Positions 1 through 11,800 of a DNA stretch of 64,000 nt are shown in pieces. The position numbers were made by a program, and so were the translations under genes. Source of the DNA: Davidsoniella eucalypti (lineage: Eukaryota; Ascomycota; Sordariomycetes; Microascales; Ceratocystidaceae); the NCBI GenBank assembly GCA_004009845.1, contig RMBW01000032.1:1-64000 (forward strand), read 5' to 3'. The notes beneath the pieces are model-generated. The model did not search any database. It saw only the letters and a program-made list of their open reading frames with translations, and was not told where the DNA came from. The stretch's first letter is position 1; each line of letters begins with the position of its first letter.

Positions 1-2035
1 ATTGAGTTGATCTTGGAATTAACATATCACTGTAGTTGTATATACAATCCTCTTCTCTTGACTCCTCAGTTAAAACAATAATATGGCCACCTTTATATAG
101 AATACTATGCTACCTTGTATTGATGAATTTGCAAAGGTATATTAACAGTGTGGCTTGAATCATAGAATTCGAAAGTTTCGTTTTGCATTTGATACAATAT
201 TGATGCTGTAATGTATACCAACAATATTAGTATCATTATGTATCAGAACCTTTCAGGCTATACCAATTGCAATAATGTTGCCTTGAACATTAAGAGACAC
301 TATAGAGTAATACGACTTGTATTCACATGCCAGTAGTCATAGCTAGCTACATACCCTACTATAAAATAATGTATGTGGCTAGGTTTTTAGTAACTACGTT
401 TACTTGGTGATATCAGAAGTCCAACTTTTGTTATCGGCACAATTTTGACACCAGACAGTGAGTATGTGACAAATATTTCCATCACTTGAGTCCTTGCCAA
501 ACTCTGCAATGATAATATCAAAATACTTGATACACTTGATGTTCCTAAATCAACTTCTATTTGATTAAGCCATCTCTAAACTCAAAGCTAGGTTGACTTC
601 TCTCAATCCCTCATCCTTCAATTTCAATCATAAACAACCCACGGCTTGCGAAAATGTTTCTTAGGTCATTTGATCATGATGATTTATAAACCGGGGCAAA
701 CTAAACAGACACTCCTGCCACAGAACAAATGAACAAAGTACAGAATCATTACGTATTGGTAATAAAATGAGAAAGGGCCATCTTGTCACAGCTAACCAAA
801 AGATCTCTTGATATCGTAATAACAGTTCAGCTTGTTTTAGCTAAGAGCTTTGGATCCTTTCTCTTTTTCATGTTAAAAAAAGAGTTTAAGTCTACTTGGG
901 GATTTCTAAAAAGATCAATATATTCAAGTACCGCAATTGACTAGATAGAACAAGTATATTCTACAAGCGGGATTCAAATAGATCATAAGTTTTCTATAAT
1001 CTGAGTACTAATTAGTATAAATGTCTCTGGAATTTTCTATATTGTCATCATGGTTATGCCGTTCATTGACACGAACTAGATGAGGCAGTGGAAAGCAATC
1101 TAGTAGAAAGACTTTGATTGATACCGATGAAGGAGAAGGCTAATATCTGTTGGAATACGGCGGGAATAGTCCCTATTTATAGCCGTTTATCTGACTAGGT
1201 AAATACCTAGACAAATACCAACTGGGCCTTAGCCCGTGACATTCATCAGGGTTGGGTCTTCACACCGAGCTTGCTCACCGCTACGGTCGTGTGTATTTAT
1301 CAAAGTTGAAACAATAATTCCTCATCACCAAATTATCACCCCTTCGGTCTTATCACTATCCTAATAATTCTATATGGAAATTGAGGTAAACTTGGTATCA
1401 AGAACAATGCAACCTCATTTATTACTTAAACCATTATTGAGTAACTGTATAATAATGCTATCTACACGGTATTTTAGCAGTAACAGGTACGTCTGGGCTA
1501 TGGATGTTTGTCGACATGTTACCAACAGGAAACTATTGCCTTATTTGTCTGCAACCTACAATCTTGGGCTATATCAGCAACTATTGCATTCTCTCAGCCT
1601 ACCTCAAGCTTATGTGAGACATCGGATAGTGTATTCGAGCAACACTTCAAATTTGTAACCAATTCCGAGTAAAAATTACCACTTTATAGAATAAAAGTAT
1701 TAAATACTTACAGTTAGTATTGTTTTTTTTCCATCTAAAACTTTAAATTTGCAATTATATACAAATATAAGTATCACAACCACATTCTTAGTAAGCGAAA
1801 TCATAGAAAAGTTACCATTTCTACATCAACTTTAGCCAATGACGCATTTAGATAAGCTTAAATTGAGTTGAATATAAAGGACAAGGCCCTCCGCCCTCTT
1901 ATTAGCTATCAACTGCCACCGAATAATACCACCTGGTTCTCCAAGGCCATTAGGGTCTCTCGATGTCTAACGATCCACTAAGGTCAGATCCACATAAAGA
2001 CGTAAAATTATAAATAAATAAATTAGAGCAAAAAA
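1..2035. other. AT-rich gene-poor left flank
   Basis: No gene could be supported here. The longest open frame (1374-1658, plus) is 94 codons and its translation resembles no family I know. The DNA is rich in A/T and in TpA steps, as seen in decayed repeats of ascomycete genomes, but I could not compute RIP indices. An LTR-like segment is listed separately at 1148-1527. The right end, next to the kinase gene, is the probable 3' untranslated region of that gene. Confidence 0.5.
1148..1527. repeat. Possible LTR fragment (Copia-like ends)
   Basis: The segment begins TGTTGGAATA and ends in CCAACA, so its ends form the TG...CA inverted hexamer typical of LTRs; TGTTGGAATA is also how the Ty1/Copia LTR begins. 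Inside is TATTTATAG / CTATAAATA, a TATA-like box readable on either strand, and a GGTATCAA motif near 1395 that vaguely resembles an initiator-tRNA primer site. No 5-bp target duplication is visible (left flank ATATC, right flank GGAAA) and no gag or pol reading frame survives nearby. The 6-bp end match could be chance, so this is only a candidate relic. Confidence 0.25.
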
Positions 2036-2083
2036 TTAAAGCAAAAAAATTAAAACAAAAAAAATTAAAGCAAAAAAATTAAA
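2028..2083. repeat. A/T tandem repeat at the kinase 3' end
   Basis: Four imperfect copies of a 13-15 nt unit, GCAAAAAAATTAAA, follow one another. The last codons of the long kinase reading frame (minus strand, stop at 2036-2038) lie in this repeat, which gives the protein an unusual Phe/Ile/Leu-rich end. Confidence 0.8.
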
Positions 2084-5000
2084 TACAAAACAGATACAAA
2101 AAATCCACAAAAAGAACTCCCTGGAGCTACTATTCAGTGAGCCTCTGTAAGTCGAGACTGAGACTAGATCGGAGGTCAGACGAGAACGACTCGCTGCGTT
2201 ATGCTGGTAGCTATGCAACGAGTTGTGGTCCATGTTGTTTCCACTGCTGGACTTGGCCTCGGCCTGGCGCGCAAGCTCGCGCTCACGGTTCTTCTCGAGA
2301 AGTTCACATCCAAACGTGGCGACCTTCAGGATCGTCTGGATTAGGTGGTTCTGTTGCAGCGGCTTGGACAGGTACTCGTCCATCTGCGCCTGGATACACT
2401 TCTCACGATCACCCATCATAGCATGGGCAGTGAGTGCAATGATGGGCGTCCGGCGGTTGATTGTGCGCTCATACTCACGGATCTTGCCCGTGGCTTCGAA
2501 GCCACCCATGATAGGCATTTGCACATCCATGAGAATGACATCGAACTTCTTGCGCTTGACAGCCTCCACAGCCTCTTGGCCATTGCCAACCACGTGAACA
2601 ACGTGATGGTATTTCTCCAAGATCTTGACAGCTAGTCGTTGATTGACTCTATTATCCTCAGCGAGTAGTATCTCGAATGACTTCGTGTTGTCAGCAAGCG
2701 AAGGAGTCGCCCGGTTCTCCAGGGCAGGCACAATGGCATTCATGAGATCCATAGTGTTGCAAGGAGTGGTCATGTACGAGGTGATACCAAGGTCCAGGCA
2801 TGACTTGAGATTCACATGCACGACAGGAGCCAATAGCACAATTGGTAGGTACTTGAAGTCATCTACCGATCGCAGACGGCGAGCAGTCTCAATTGAGTCG
2901 ACAAGAATTATGTCATAGGGCAGTGTAGCACCAGGTCTCATCGATAGCGATACGCTAGTCTCCGATGTTATCAAGACAGGAATCAGGCCCATCTCGTTAA
3001 GCATACCCTGGACTTCGGTGCCGAAGGGTGATTGCTCCTTGTCCACGAATAGAACCTGGTGACCACGGTATTGGCTGAGATCCATACGTGAAATATCTAG
3101 CGAGGCACGGCGCACCTTGCATGTGAAATGGAACTCAGAGCCCTTGCCAGGGTCACTGTCGACCCAAAGACCACCTCCCATCAGGTTGACAAGACGCTTG
3201 GAAATGGATAGACCTAGACCGGTACCACCAAACTTACGTGTCATGGAACCATCAGCTTGTTGGAATGTATCAAAGATAAGATCCAGCTTGTCCTGGGCGA
3301 TACCGATACCGGTATCACGGACGATGAACTCGATGACGTTAATTTCATCAGATTGTGGGTTCTTCGGGTCATTGCCTGTGGAAGCGTTCTTGATCGTGAG
3401 ACTGACTTCGCCGTTTTCAGTGAACTTGATGGCATTTCCAACGAGATTGAGAATGATCTGGCGCAGACGGAAAGAATCGCCAATAACGTGATCTGGCACG
3501 GAACTATCAACTCGATAGTTGAGATCTAGGAACTTTTCGTTGGCTTTGACGGCTAACGTCTTAAGGGCATTGAAGACTGTACCACGCAAAGTATACGGGA
3601 TTTCTTCAATGACCATACGACGGGCTTCAATCTTGGACAGATCCAGAATATCGTCGATGATAGTCAGCAAGCTATTGGCCAAGTTATGGACAATATTCAA
3701 CATCTCGCGTTGGTACTGGGTCAAGTCCGTGTCGAGCGTAAGCTGCGTCATACCAATAATACCGTTCATGGGGGTTCTGATTTCGTGAGACATGTTGGCC
3801 AAGAATTCAGACTTGGTCTTGTTGGCCAACTCGGCGGCTTCACGAGCCTGCTGGTTTCTGTGGATAGAGTCCCTCAGATTGCTAACCATGAGGTTGATCT
3901 TGCGTTTCAGTTCGTCCATCTCACCGGAAGCCTCAACATCGACGAGCTTGGTGAAGTCTCCATCTGTGGCAAGATTAGTGATATCAGAGAAAGCTCTCAC
4001 TTGGGTCGTCTAGAAATAAAAGTGGTTCGTTAGTGTGGATGGTCAACAAGACGATTGAATATGTAAAGCGAAAGTAACGTACCAAGTTGCTGGCCATGGT
4101 GTTGACATCAGTCGTGATTTCTTTCCAGCGGCCCTTCAGGCCGGCAACATCAGCTTGGGCGCCCATCTTTCCATCGACACCCACATCCTTTGCCACGCGC
4201 TGCACTTCGTTGCAGAAACTTGATAGACGATCCACCATGTTGTTGATCGTCTCCTTGAGAATCATGATTTCTCCGCGCGCTTGAACCTCAATCTTCTGGC
4301 TCATATCGCCATTCGCGATAGCCTGGGTGACCATAGAGATACTCCGCACCTATTCATTATACGTTAGTAAAGGTTCAAATCAAGGGTATGGTGATGTTAC
4401 CGTACCTGTACGGTGAGATTGGAGGCCATAGTGTTGACGTTTTCGGTGAGGTCTTTCCATTTGCCTTCAACATTTGCAACTTGAGCTTGTCCACCAAGGG
4501 TTCCGTCCGTACCGACTTCCCTTGCTACCTTGCTGACCTCAAAGGCAAAAGTGCCTAGACGGTCCACCATGGTATTGATGGTGTTCTTCAAGTCTTGGAT
4601 TTCTCCCTTGGCTGGAACAGAAATCTTCTTGGACAGATCACCCTTGGCCACAGCAGAGGTGACATTGGCAATTTCTCGCACTTGAGTTGTTAGGTTCATA
4701 GCCATGCCATTGACATTTTCGGTTAGATCTCTCCAAGTACCCTCGACGTCGTGAACAGTAGCTTGTCCGCCTAGGCGGCCTTCTGTGCCGACTTCACGGG
4801 CGATCTTGGTAACTTCGCGGGCAAATTGTTGTAGTTGGTCAACCATAGAGTTGATGGTAGACTTCAGCTCAAAGATTTCACCCTTGCAATCAGCTTGAAC
4901 CTTTTGGGTAAGGTCACCCTTGGCGACAGCAGTAGTAACCTTGATGATATCTCTGACTTGGGTTGTGAGGTTATTGGCCATGGCGTTGACATTGATGGTG

Positions 5001-6238
5001 AGGTCATTCCACATTCCCTTGACACCTTCAACGTCGGCTTGTCCACCAAGTATACCCTCTGTACCGACATCACGAGCAACACGGGTGACTTCAGATGCAA
5101 AGGTCCGCAGTTGGTCTACCATGGTATTGATAGTCTGTTGTAGCTGCAAGATTTCTCCCTGGGCACGCTGTTCAATCTTCTTGGTGAGATCACCGTGGGC
5201 GACGGCTGTTGTGACAGATGCAATTTCTCTGACTTGGTTGGTAAGGTTTTGGGCCATGACGTTGACTGTAGCGTGTTAGTGATAAAATGGTAACATAAGG
5301 GGGGTTGATTTTGAGTCCTCGATCAGTGCTATGCTAGTGCTTACCATTGTCAGTCAACTCCTTCCAAGTGCCATCAACACCATCGATACGAGCTTGTCCA
5401 CCTAGCAGACCTTCGGTACCGACTTCACGAGCAACACGAGACACTTCACTCGAGAAGACATTGAGTTGTTGCATCATACGGTTGATAGTATGCTTGAACG
5501 CAGTGATTTCAGGGTCGATTTCAACATTGCTGAGGGTTGCCTTCTTGGTTAGATCACCACGAGCCACGGCGGCAAGAATGTCACCGATTTCCCGCAGAGC
5601 TTTTTGGAAGGCTTCGTTGGCTTTTTGGTGCTTCCACAGCTCGCGCTCGAGGACGACGACACGGTCAGATTCGAGATTTGTGAGAGCATTCTGGTGTTCA
5701 ATCAGCTGATGGTTAAGGGAAGAGATATTATCCTTGTGGATAGCAAGTTGGGAAGACTGGGCGCTGACGTTGTTTTTAAGATCATTCAGAGCTGTAGTTG
5801 ATAAAAAGAGACATGTTAGAAACAGATATTACAAAAGTAGACGCCACAATAAGGATTGTGGATAGCTATGGTGGGGGGGGTGTTCGTACAGAGATTGCCA
5901 TGTGAAGATATCGTAGTTGATAGCGCAGCACGTTCGCCGGCTGCAGATAGAGCCTCGGTGGCAGAATCAGTAGCTACATCGCTTGGTAGGGTTGTAGCTG
6001 GGACGCTAAAGTTGGTGAGAGCCGAGTCTTTGATGGGGGTCGAGCGGGTTTCAAGGCCCTCGACTCTGAGAACGAGCTTGGCGAGGGCTTGTTCGAGATG
6101 GCGCTTTTGTACTGAGTCTTCGCCGGGAAGCTGAATCTGAGAAGCAAGATTGGTGGGGAGAGTCGCGGGGATTCGCGGATCGGGCGCCAGCGACTCGATG
6201 ATAGCTGCGATGGCAGCAAAGGCCGAATCGTCGGCCAT
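2036..6238 (-). CDS. nik1: Group III hybrid histidine kinase Nik1/Os-1
   Basis: Cytosolic hybrid sensor kinase of the osmotic-stress (HOG) phosphorelay; the family is the target of dicarboximide, phenylpyrrole and aromatic-hydrocarbon fungicides. Proposed exons, read right to left, are 6238-5890, 5791-5345, 5265-4406, 4349-4083 and 4009-2036, with GT-AG introns of 98, 79, 56 and 73 nt and matching phases, giving 1298 residues, the usual family length. Roughly residues 190-690 are about 92-residue repeats of HAMP domains (recurring VAREVGTEG, LGGQA, W.DLT.NVN motifs). The H-box NMSHEIRTPMNG puts the phospho-His near 716; N-box NLVGNAIKFT, G1 DTGIGI and G2 GTGLGLS follow. A degenerate receiver-like stretch precedes the true receiver, whose acceptor Asp lies in ILMDVQMP near 1134, with the conserved Lys in LSKPL. 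There is no transmembrane segment before the tail. The last about 30 residues are odd, hydrophobic and encoded by an A/T repeat, so the exact C-terminus is uncertain; the rest is secure. Confidence 0.95.
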
Positions 6239-7500
6239 GGTGGGCGGTAGAGGCGACGCTATGGCTCGGGCGGGTGGATGGCAGGACAGGCGAGTGGGAT
6301 AGTAGGTTGGTCGAGATCAGGCTTGTGCTTTTTTTCCTTCTGTTTTCGATAGAGGGGAGCTATGAGTTCGAAAGAAAACAAAAGCAGTGGCCAGCCGATA
6401 AACCTTGTAAAAGCGGGAGCAAGACAGTTGATGGCCGTGACAGCGGCGACGACCGGTTTAGCATTCAATGATGGTATAGCACCAGGAAACCAAATGGCAC
6501 AGGTCGAAGAGAAGCGGCAGAAATTGAAATCGTCAGGCTCGGGATGGCGAGCGAGCGAGCCGGTCTGCTGCTACTTCGGTCGAGTATATCGATTAATGGT
6601 GGTTATTGTTGTGGCCGTCTACTCTGGGCAGTGGTGGCAGGAAAACAATAGACCGAAAAGACGTATGAAGGGGACAAGTTGAAAAGAAGAGTAAAAGAGA
6701 AGAGGTTTAGGGTAGCGTGCAAAACTCGAGCCAAACGGAAACAAAAGTCGATGGGCAGCAAAAGACGTTCCGGAAAATAGGAAACAAAAAAGAGAGGAAA
6801 AAAGCCAGCGGCAATTGGCACTAAATCTCCCAGGATGCAAAAAGAACAACGCCGACTTGACGGGATGATGGAAACTGGAAGTTTGTTCCTTTGAGGACTT
6901 TGTAGTTTGGTTGTCAATTGATTTGATTGATTGATCGGCTGAATTGATCGATGCATACAGAGTCTCCGAGAAGAAAATAGCGGTGCTTTTGCCGAGTTGG
7001 GCTTGGTTGTCGGGCCCTGACGGCCTGTAGCTAGCAAGTGTTACAGCGTGTCTGTAGTGGCCCAGCGCTGTAGAACAAAGAACGAGAATGGTAGAATCGG
7101 TGCCAAAGGAGGAGGGGCAGGCCAGTTTAGAGCTGCAGACAGGGGCTTCCCACTGGCGGATAACGGATGCTGATTGGGGGGATTGAAAGACGAGGATGCG
7201 ATGAGAGAAGAAGGAAAGAAACAAGACAACGAAAGCAACCAGCTCGAGTTGTTCTGGCAGGCTTCTCTTCTCTTCTCGTCTCTTCTTGCTTCTTTTCTTT
7301 GTTCTGTTTCGGCTGGACTCCCAAGATGGTGTGTTTGCTTATGTCGAAGACAATATGGTGAGAAAACAAATGCGTGCTGATGGCTCGTGGGTGTGTGTGA
7401 CGAAGAGACAAGCGAGTGCTGCGATGCTATGGATAGCCCGATGGGGAAGATAGTATGTAGTGTCGATATGTATCGTCCTGGTTCGTAGATGTGAGATGGG
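6239..7500 (-). promoter_or_regulatory. Probable 5' leader and promoter of nik1
   Basis: Read on the minus strand this stretch is pyrimidine-rich with many TTTC/TCTT tracts, the usual look of a long fungal 5' leader. An ATG at 6464 opens a 34-codon upstream reading frame that ends at 6360, in a different frame from the kinase; it would act as a uORF if transcription starts upstream. Long minus-strand open frames around 6600-7240 have low-complexity Ser/Phe/Leu translations caused by the pyrimidine bias and are not credible genes. The transcription start cannot be placed from sequence. Confidence 0.4.
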
Positions 7501-8782
7501 CTGTCCCCGGGAGCCTATTTTCTAGTTGGATGGGTGATGCTGTAGCTGTTGAAACCGATGAAAATGCAATGAGCCTGGGCAGAAGAAAATCAAAAGTAAG
7601 AAAAGTCTAATTTAGCAGAATATTAAAAAAGAGCCCTACTCCCAGAGATGCGAAAAAGGGAAATTATTCCAGTTAAGTACATCGTGGACAGAGTTACAGC
7701 AACTATTGCTTCACAATCGCCGGCAGTAAAAAAGACAGTCTTGTCACGACAAGCCGAGACGACGGAGGGGCGTGAAATGGCAGCTATCAAAAGTCAAAAC
7801 AAGAGGAGTGTGTTTTCTACGGCTTCTACCACGGTCATTGTCCATGATGTAACCCCTTCTTCCTTGCTGCTCTGCGACGCCGAGGCGGGCCGTGATAGAT
7901 TTTGGTGACATTACTACATACAACCGTATATAGACTTGGCTTGGCCTTTAATGTCACTAGCTGAGGTCTTTGCTAATACTGTTGATCCTGCTTGATATAC
8001 ATATGTACTGTATCCTTGGGCACCCATGCTCTCCTTCACTCTCTTTCAATGCCTCCAGTTGCTCCGGCTGGCGCTTGGACTTTGGGCTCTATAAGATTAA
8101 TGAAATAAAAAAACAAAATATAAATATTAAAAACTGTGTTGCCAGTGTCGGACGGGCTATCTAGGATGCTGCTACATATGATAGCGGCGCCCAAAAGACA
8201 GCACTGCTCACTACGACGATCATCGGCACCTAAGAAACAGTTGTTTACATTATACAGATACAACTATACTAATATTAAGTGGTAGGCAGACAGGGGGCAG
8301 GAGGCCCGTCACTTTGCAACACTGTAACAGTAAAAGGCTATGATGGATGGTAATGGAGCACCTAAAGAAGCCCGTTATTTTGTTTTTATCACAAGCACAA
8401 AAATCAGGGAACAAATATTGCAAAAAGAAACCCGAAAAAAGCAAGCACTGCGCAAGAGCTCCAGGTTTAGTTTGAGCGCTTCCCCCTGAGCCAGCCCAAG
8501 TTGGCACTAGATCCAACGGTAGGTTATCCTTTGATTGTGTATTCTCATTCTCCTCCTTCATCTTGTTCTTCGTCTTGTTCGTCATCTTGTTCTTCACCTA
8601 TTTTGAGAGCAGAGAGCCAAATCATAGTAGCACAAATGCCAAGTCTATAAGGCCCTGTAAAGTCTACAAGATCCCCATCAGCTATATCGTGAGAAGTCTT
8701 GTTGGTGTTTTCCGTCCGCCATTGCTCTTTCTAGACGAAATTCAAGCTACATACGTACTAGTTAGGGAGCCTATACGTGTAT

Positions 8783-8814
8783 AGTATGTACATACTGTAC
8801 ATACTATACATACT
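8783..8814. repeat. Palindrome plus three 9-bp tandem units
   Basis: AGTATGTACATACT (8783-8796) is a perfect 14-bp palindrome. Its right half begins three copies of TACATACT starting at 8789, 8798 and 8807, spaced exactly 9 bp apart. Nothing in the neighbourhood shows which gene, if any, it would serve. Confidence 0.75.
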
Positions 8815-11800
8815 AAATACACATGTTGACGGATTAGTCGAGTAACGGAAAGCTCAGGTGGGAACAAACTAGCCTGGTTTGATTTGTTTATATTTAACGT
8901 CTACAAACTAGCCTGGCCACTAACTCCCAACTAAAAAGGAATCACTTCTATTTTTTCCCTTTTTTTTTTCTCTATGAGCTCTACTTTGTTCCTCCCTCCG
9001 CAATAAAAAAATAAAAAATAAAATAAATAAAAAAGGATGACGTTTTTTGGCTGCACAGAGAATCCCAACAACCAAAGACTCACCAAGCACAACCATTTCT
9101 GCGTCTCAATACCGGGACAAATGAGGCCAGCGAATCGTCCAGCGGAATAAAATTAAGTGACACGAAGCCTGCTGCTGGATTTTCATCGTGATGCCCAGGA
9201 CCTAGTATATATATGTATATATATTATTAATAAAAAACAAGGGCTCAAACTACATAAGTAAACGGCCAGCACAGCAATGCTGAGAACTATTAGCAGTTAG
9301 CCACAGCATTTTGCATGTTCTCTAGCCAGACAAACTAAGCTAACCAAATAAATCATACTTGCAGCAAAACACATACGTTACGTATATGTACTAGCTCACA
9401 CTTGCCACCAAGCTTTGCCGAGAGCTGAAAGCGTTCCTTAGGGGTAGCGATAAGGGTAAGGGTTATAGCACATATCTATGTACATGTACATTCTCTTTTT
9501 CTCAAGTACGAGGAATCACTAAAGGATCCCCTCTATAAAGTGCCTCTCGGACAGATTAGAGAGCTAAAGAATTCTCTAAATAAATATAATAAAGCCTCGG
9601 TTCTACAAGCCTATTGTCGCCAAGTAGCTGTATTATCACAGAAATATATGTTGCTCTATATGAACTCACATATATACATTAGCCTCAGCTCTTATACAGA
9701 TCTCCGTCTTCCGTGTATCAGTGCATTCAATGCCTTGAAAACCTCTGCAGAAGGACAGGTAGGGTTACGCTCGCCGATATGGTGATCATCTATGCTGATA
9801 CAAGAGATATTCGCGCTCCCTGGCGATCCGTCTCACCTTCGTCCTAATAGCACGCACAGGGAGAATCATTTCTAACTCGACATCAATTGGCTTGAACACC
9901 CAACCCAGTTGTTGAACCCCTCTTTCGACCAAGGGATAGATGGACAATCACAAAAAGCGAACTAACCAGTTCAACGTCTCCAAGTCCCCCATTGACGCTA
10001 GCAATGCGTACAAAACGGTGGCGCTGAAGTTAGGGTTGACAGGCTAGACATGATTGTTATATGTGAGATTGCTATGCCGATGTCACATTTAAGTTGTCCT
10101 GTCGAGGGCATTTAAAACAAAAAGTCAAAGTCAAAAGATCAGGCGGGTCTGAAACCCGCAAGCAAACAAATCATGTGAACGAAACAGGGCAAGAGGAATC
10201 CGAGCTCTTTTGTTCAAATTAGACAGGTTACTGTAAGCCTCAGGAATGAAATGATATACCACTATCATACTTGACATGGCGGATATCTACATAATAATGA
10301 AATTACACCGTGTTATATATCAACTCAAAATTCTAACAACATCAAGGTCCCAACCATATATTCAACAACCATTTTGTCTACTAAATATCTAAATACATAT
10401 AATATGTAAGTACACACAGTATACCCGTTGGTGATGCCCTTGCCCGGGGGATGAATCCATCCCAGTGTCTGTGCGTAACAACACTCAGACTTCAAAATGC
10501 CACGCTTAATAGAGGGCTTATTATCAAGGTCAAGTAGACGTAGCTAGTACAACTAATAGACTTATTGACTTTTTGCAGGAATGAGAGGTGGGTAGGCAGC
10601 GAGTTGCATTAGCCTGAAATGCTGTGACAAGTTCAGATCACGTATACGAGTTGGACGTCTCGAAGTTTAGTTGTTTCGCTGGGCCAGCTCGTTCGTACAA
10701 GGTACATATCTTCACACAAGACATGTAGCCAAAACCCTCCCGATATTGTTGCTCACGTGACGACAACGCCATTCTGTCTTCCCCGGCGGGAACCAGGCTT
10801 CTATCGGCCGGAATGCGTCTTAGGGTATCCAGTTATGTATGTAAATTTATTGATAACAATGCGGAATAGAAAGGGATCACGAGAGCAAAAGCAAAAGTAT
10901 TAAGGAAGTATGTCAGGAATCTGGAAAAAAAAAAGATGGATAAAATTCCATCCATAGCTTGAAACCTTGGCAGACTCCGAGATTTTGTCAAGGTGGAAGC
11001 GGGACGGCAAAGCAAGCAACGTTAACTGTAGAAAAGTAGTCCTGTATATGTATAGTAGCAGTAGTAGCCATGTTGACCGCTATATTTGGCCGCTATATCG
11101 GCAATCAAAGCAAGCATCACAAAGGCATATTACAGCCGAGCGCAGTCAAACAAATGAAAAACAACGTGGTAGCAACCCTACCAAGCCAACACGATTAACC
11201 CTGTTAGCCAAGCGGACCCTGTCTATTTTTTTCTTTCATTTCTTTGGAGAAGAAGAGAAAATTGCACGTTCAGGTATGAAAAAACGCCAAACAGTTCCTT
11301 AACATATCCTTCTTTAGTTTCTTCTCCCTTCATGTAATCACTAGGATGGGGGTTTTACCACTGAAAAACAAAACAATATCTGCCCGAAAAAGGCAAAACC
11401 CGCTTAGCTCGGCCCTTTGAAAAGTGGCGGTTCTCCTCTTTCGATGTTTCAATGGCCGGAAAGTGACGTCGTTGGGTGGGGATAAAATAGACCAGGATTT
11501 ACTCATCCTAGCACCAAGACTGAGCCCAGCATTTTGTTTCTTGATCTGTTTTGCTGCCGTGTTGTTCACAGCTCAAGTGCTCTGAAAGCACAACGAGCCA
11601 AGTAATGAACACTCTGATGGCGAGAGACTTGCAGGTGTACTCTATATATTCGGCACTAAGCAGTCCCTTTACCTATCTTCACCCGTCTTGCTCTGCCATG
11701 TCCATTTACATGTAGATCTTGCTTGGGCCAGTGGCCTCTGGTGTCTTCTTTGGAAACCATGATCATGCCTTCACCGCCCATGGGCACTCAAGTGGCTTTT

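Noticed and set aside
6603..7238. Overlapping minus-strand open frames of 144-201 codons above nik1
   Set aside because: They overlap in different frames, are rich in Ser/Phe/Leu because of the pyrimidine-rich leader, and match no family.
9445..9480. Telomere-like GGGTAAGGGTTA
   Set aside because: Only one or two imperfect units and not TTAGGG in register; not an interstitial telomere.
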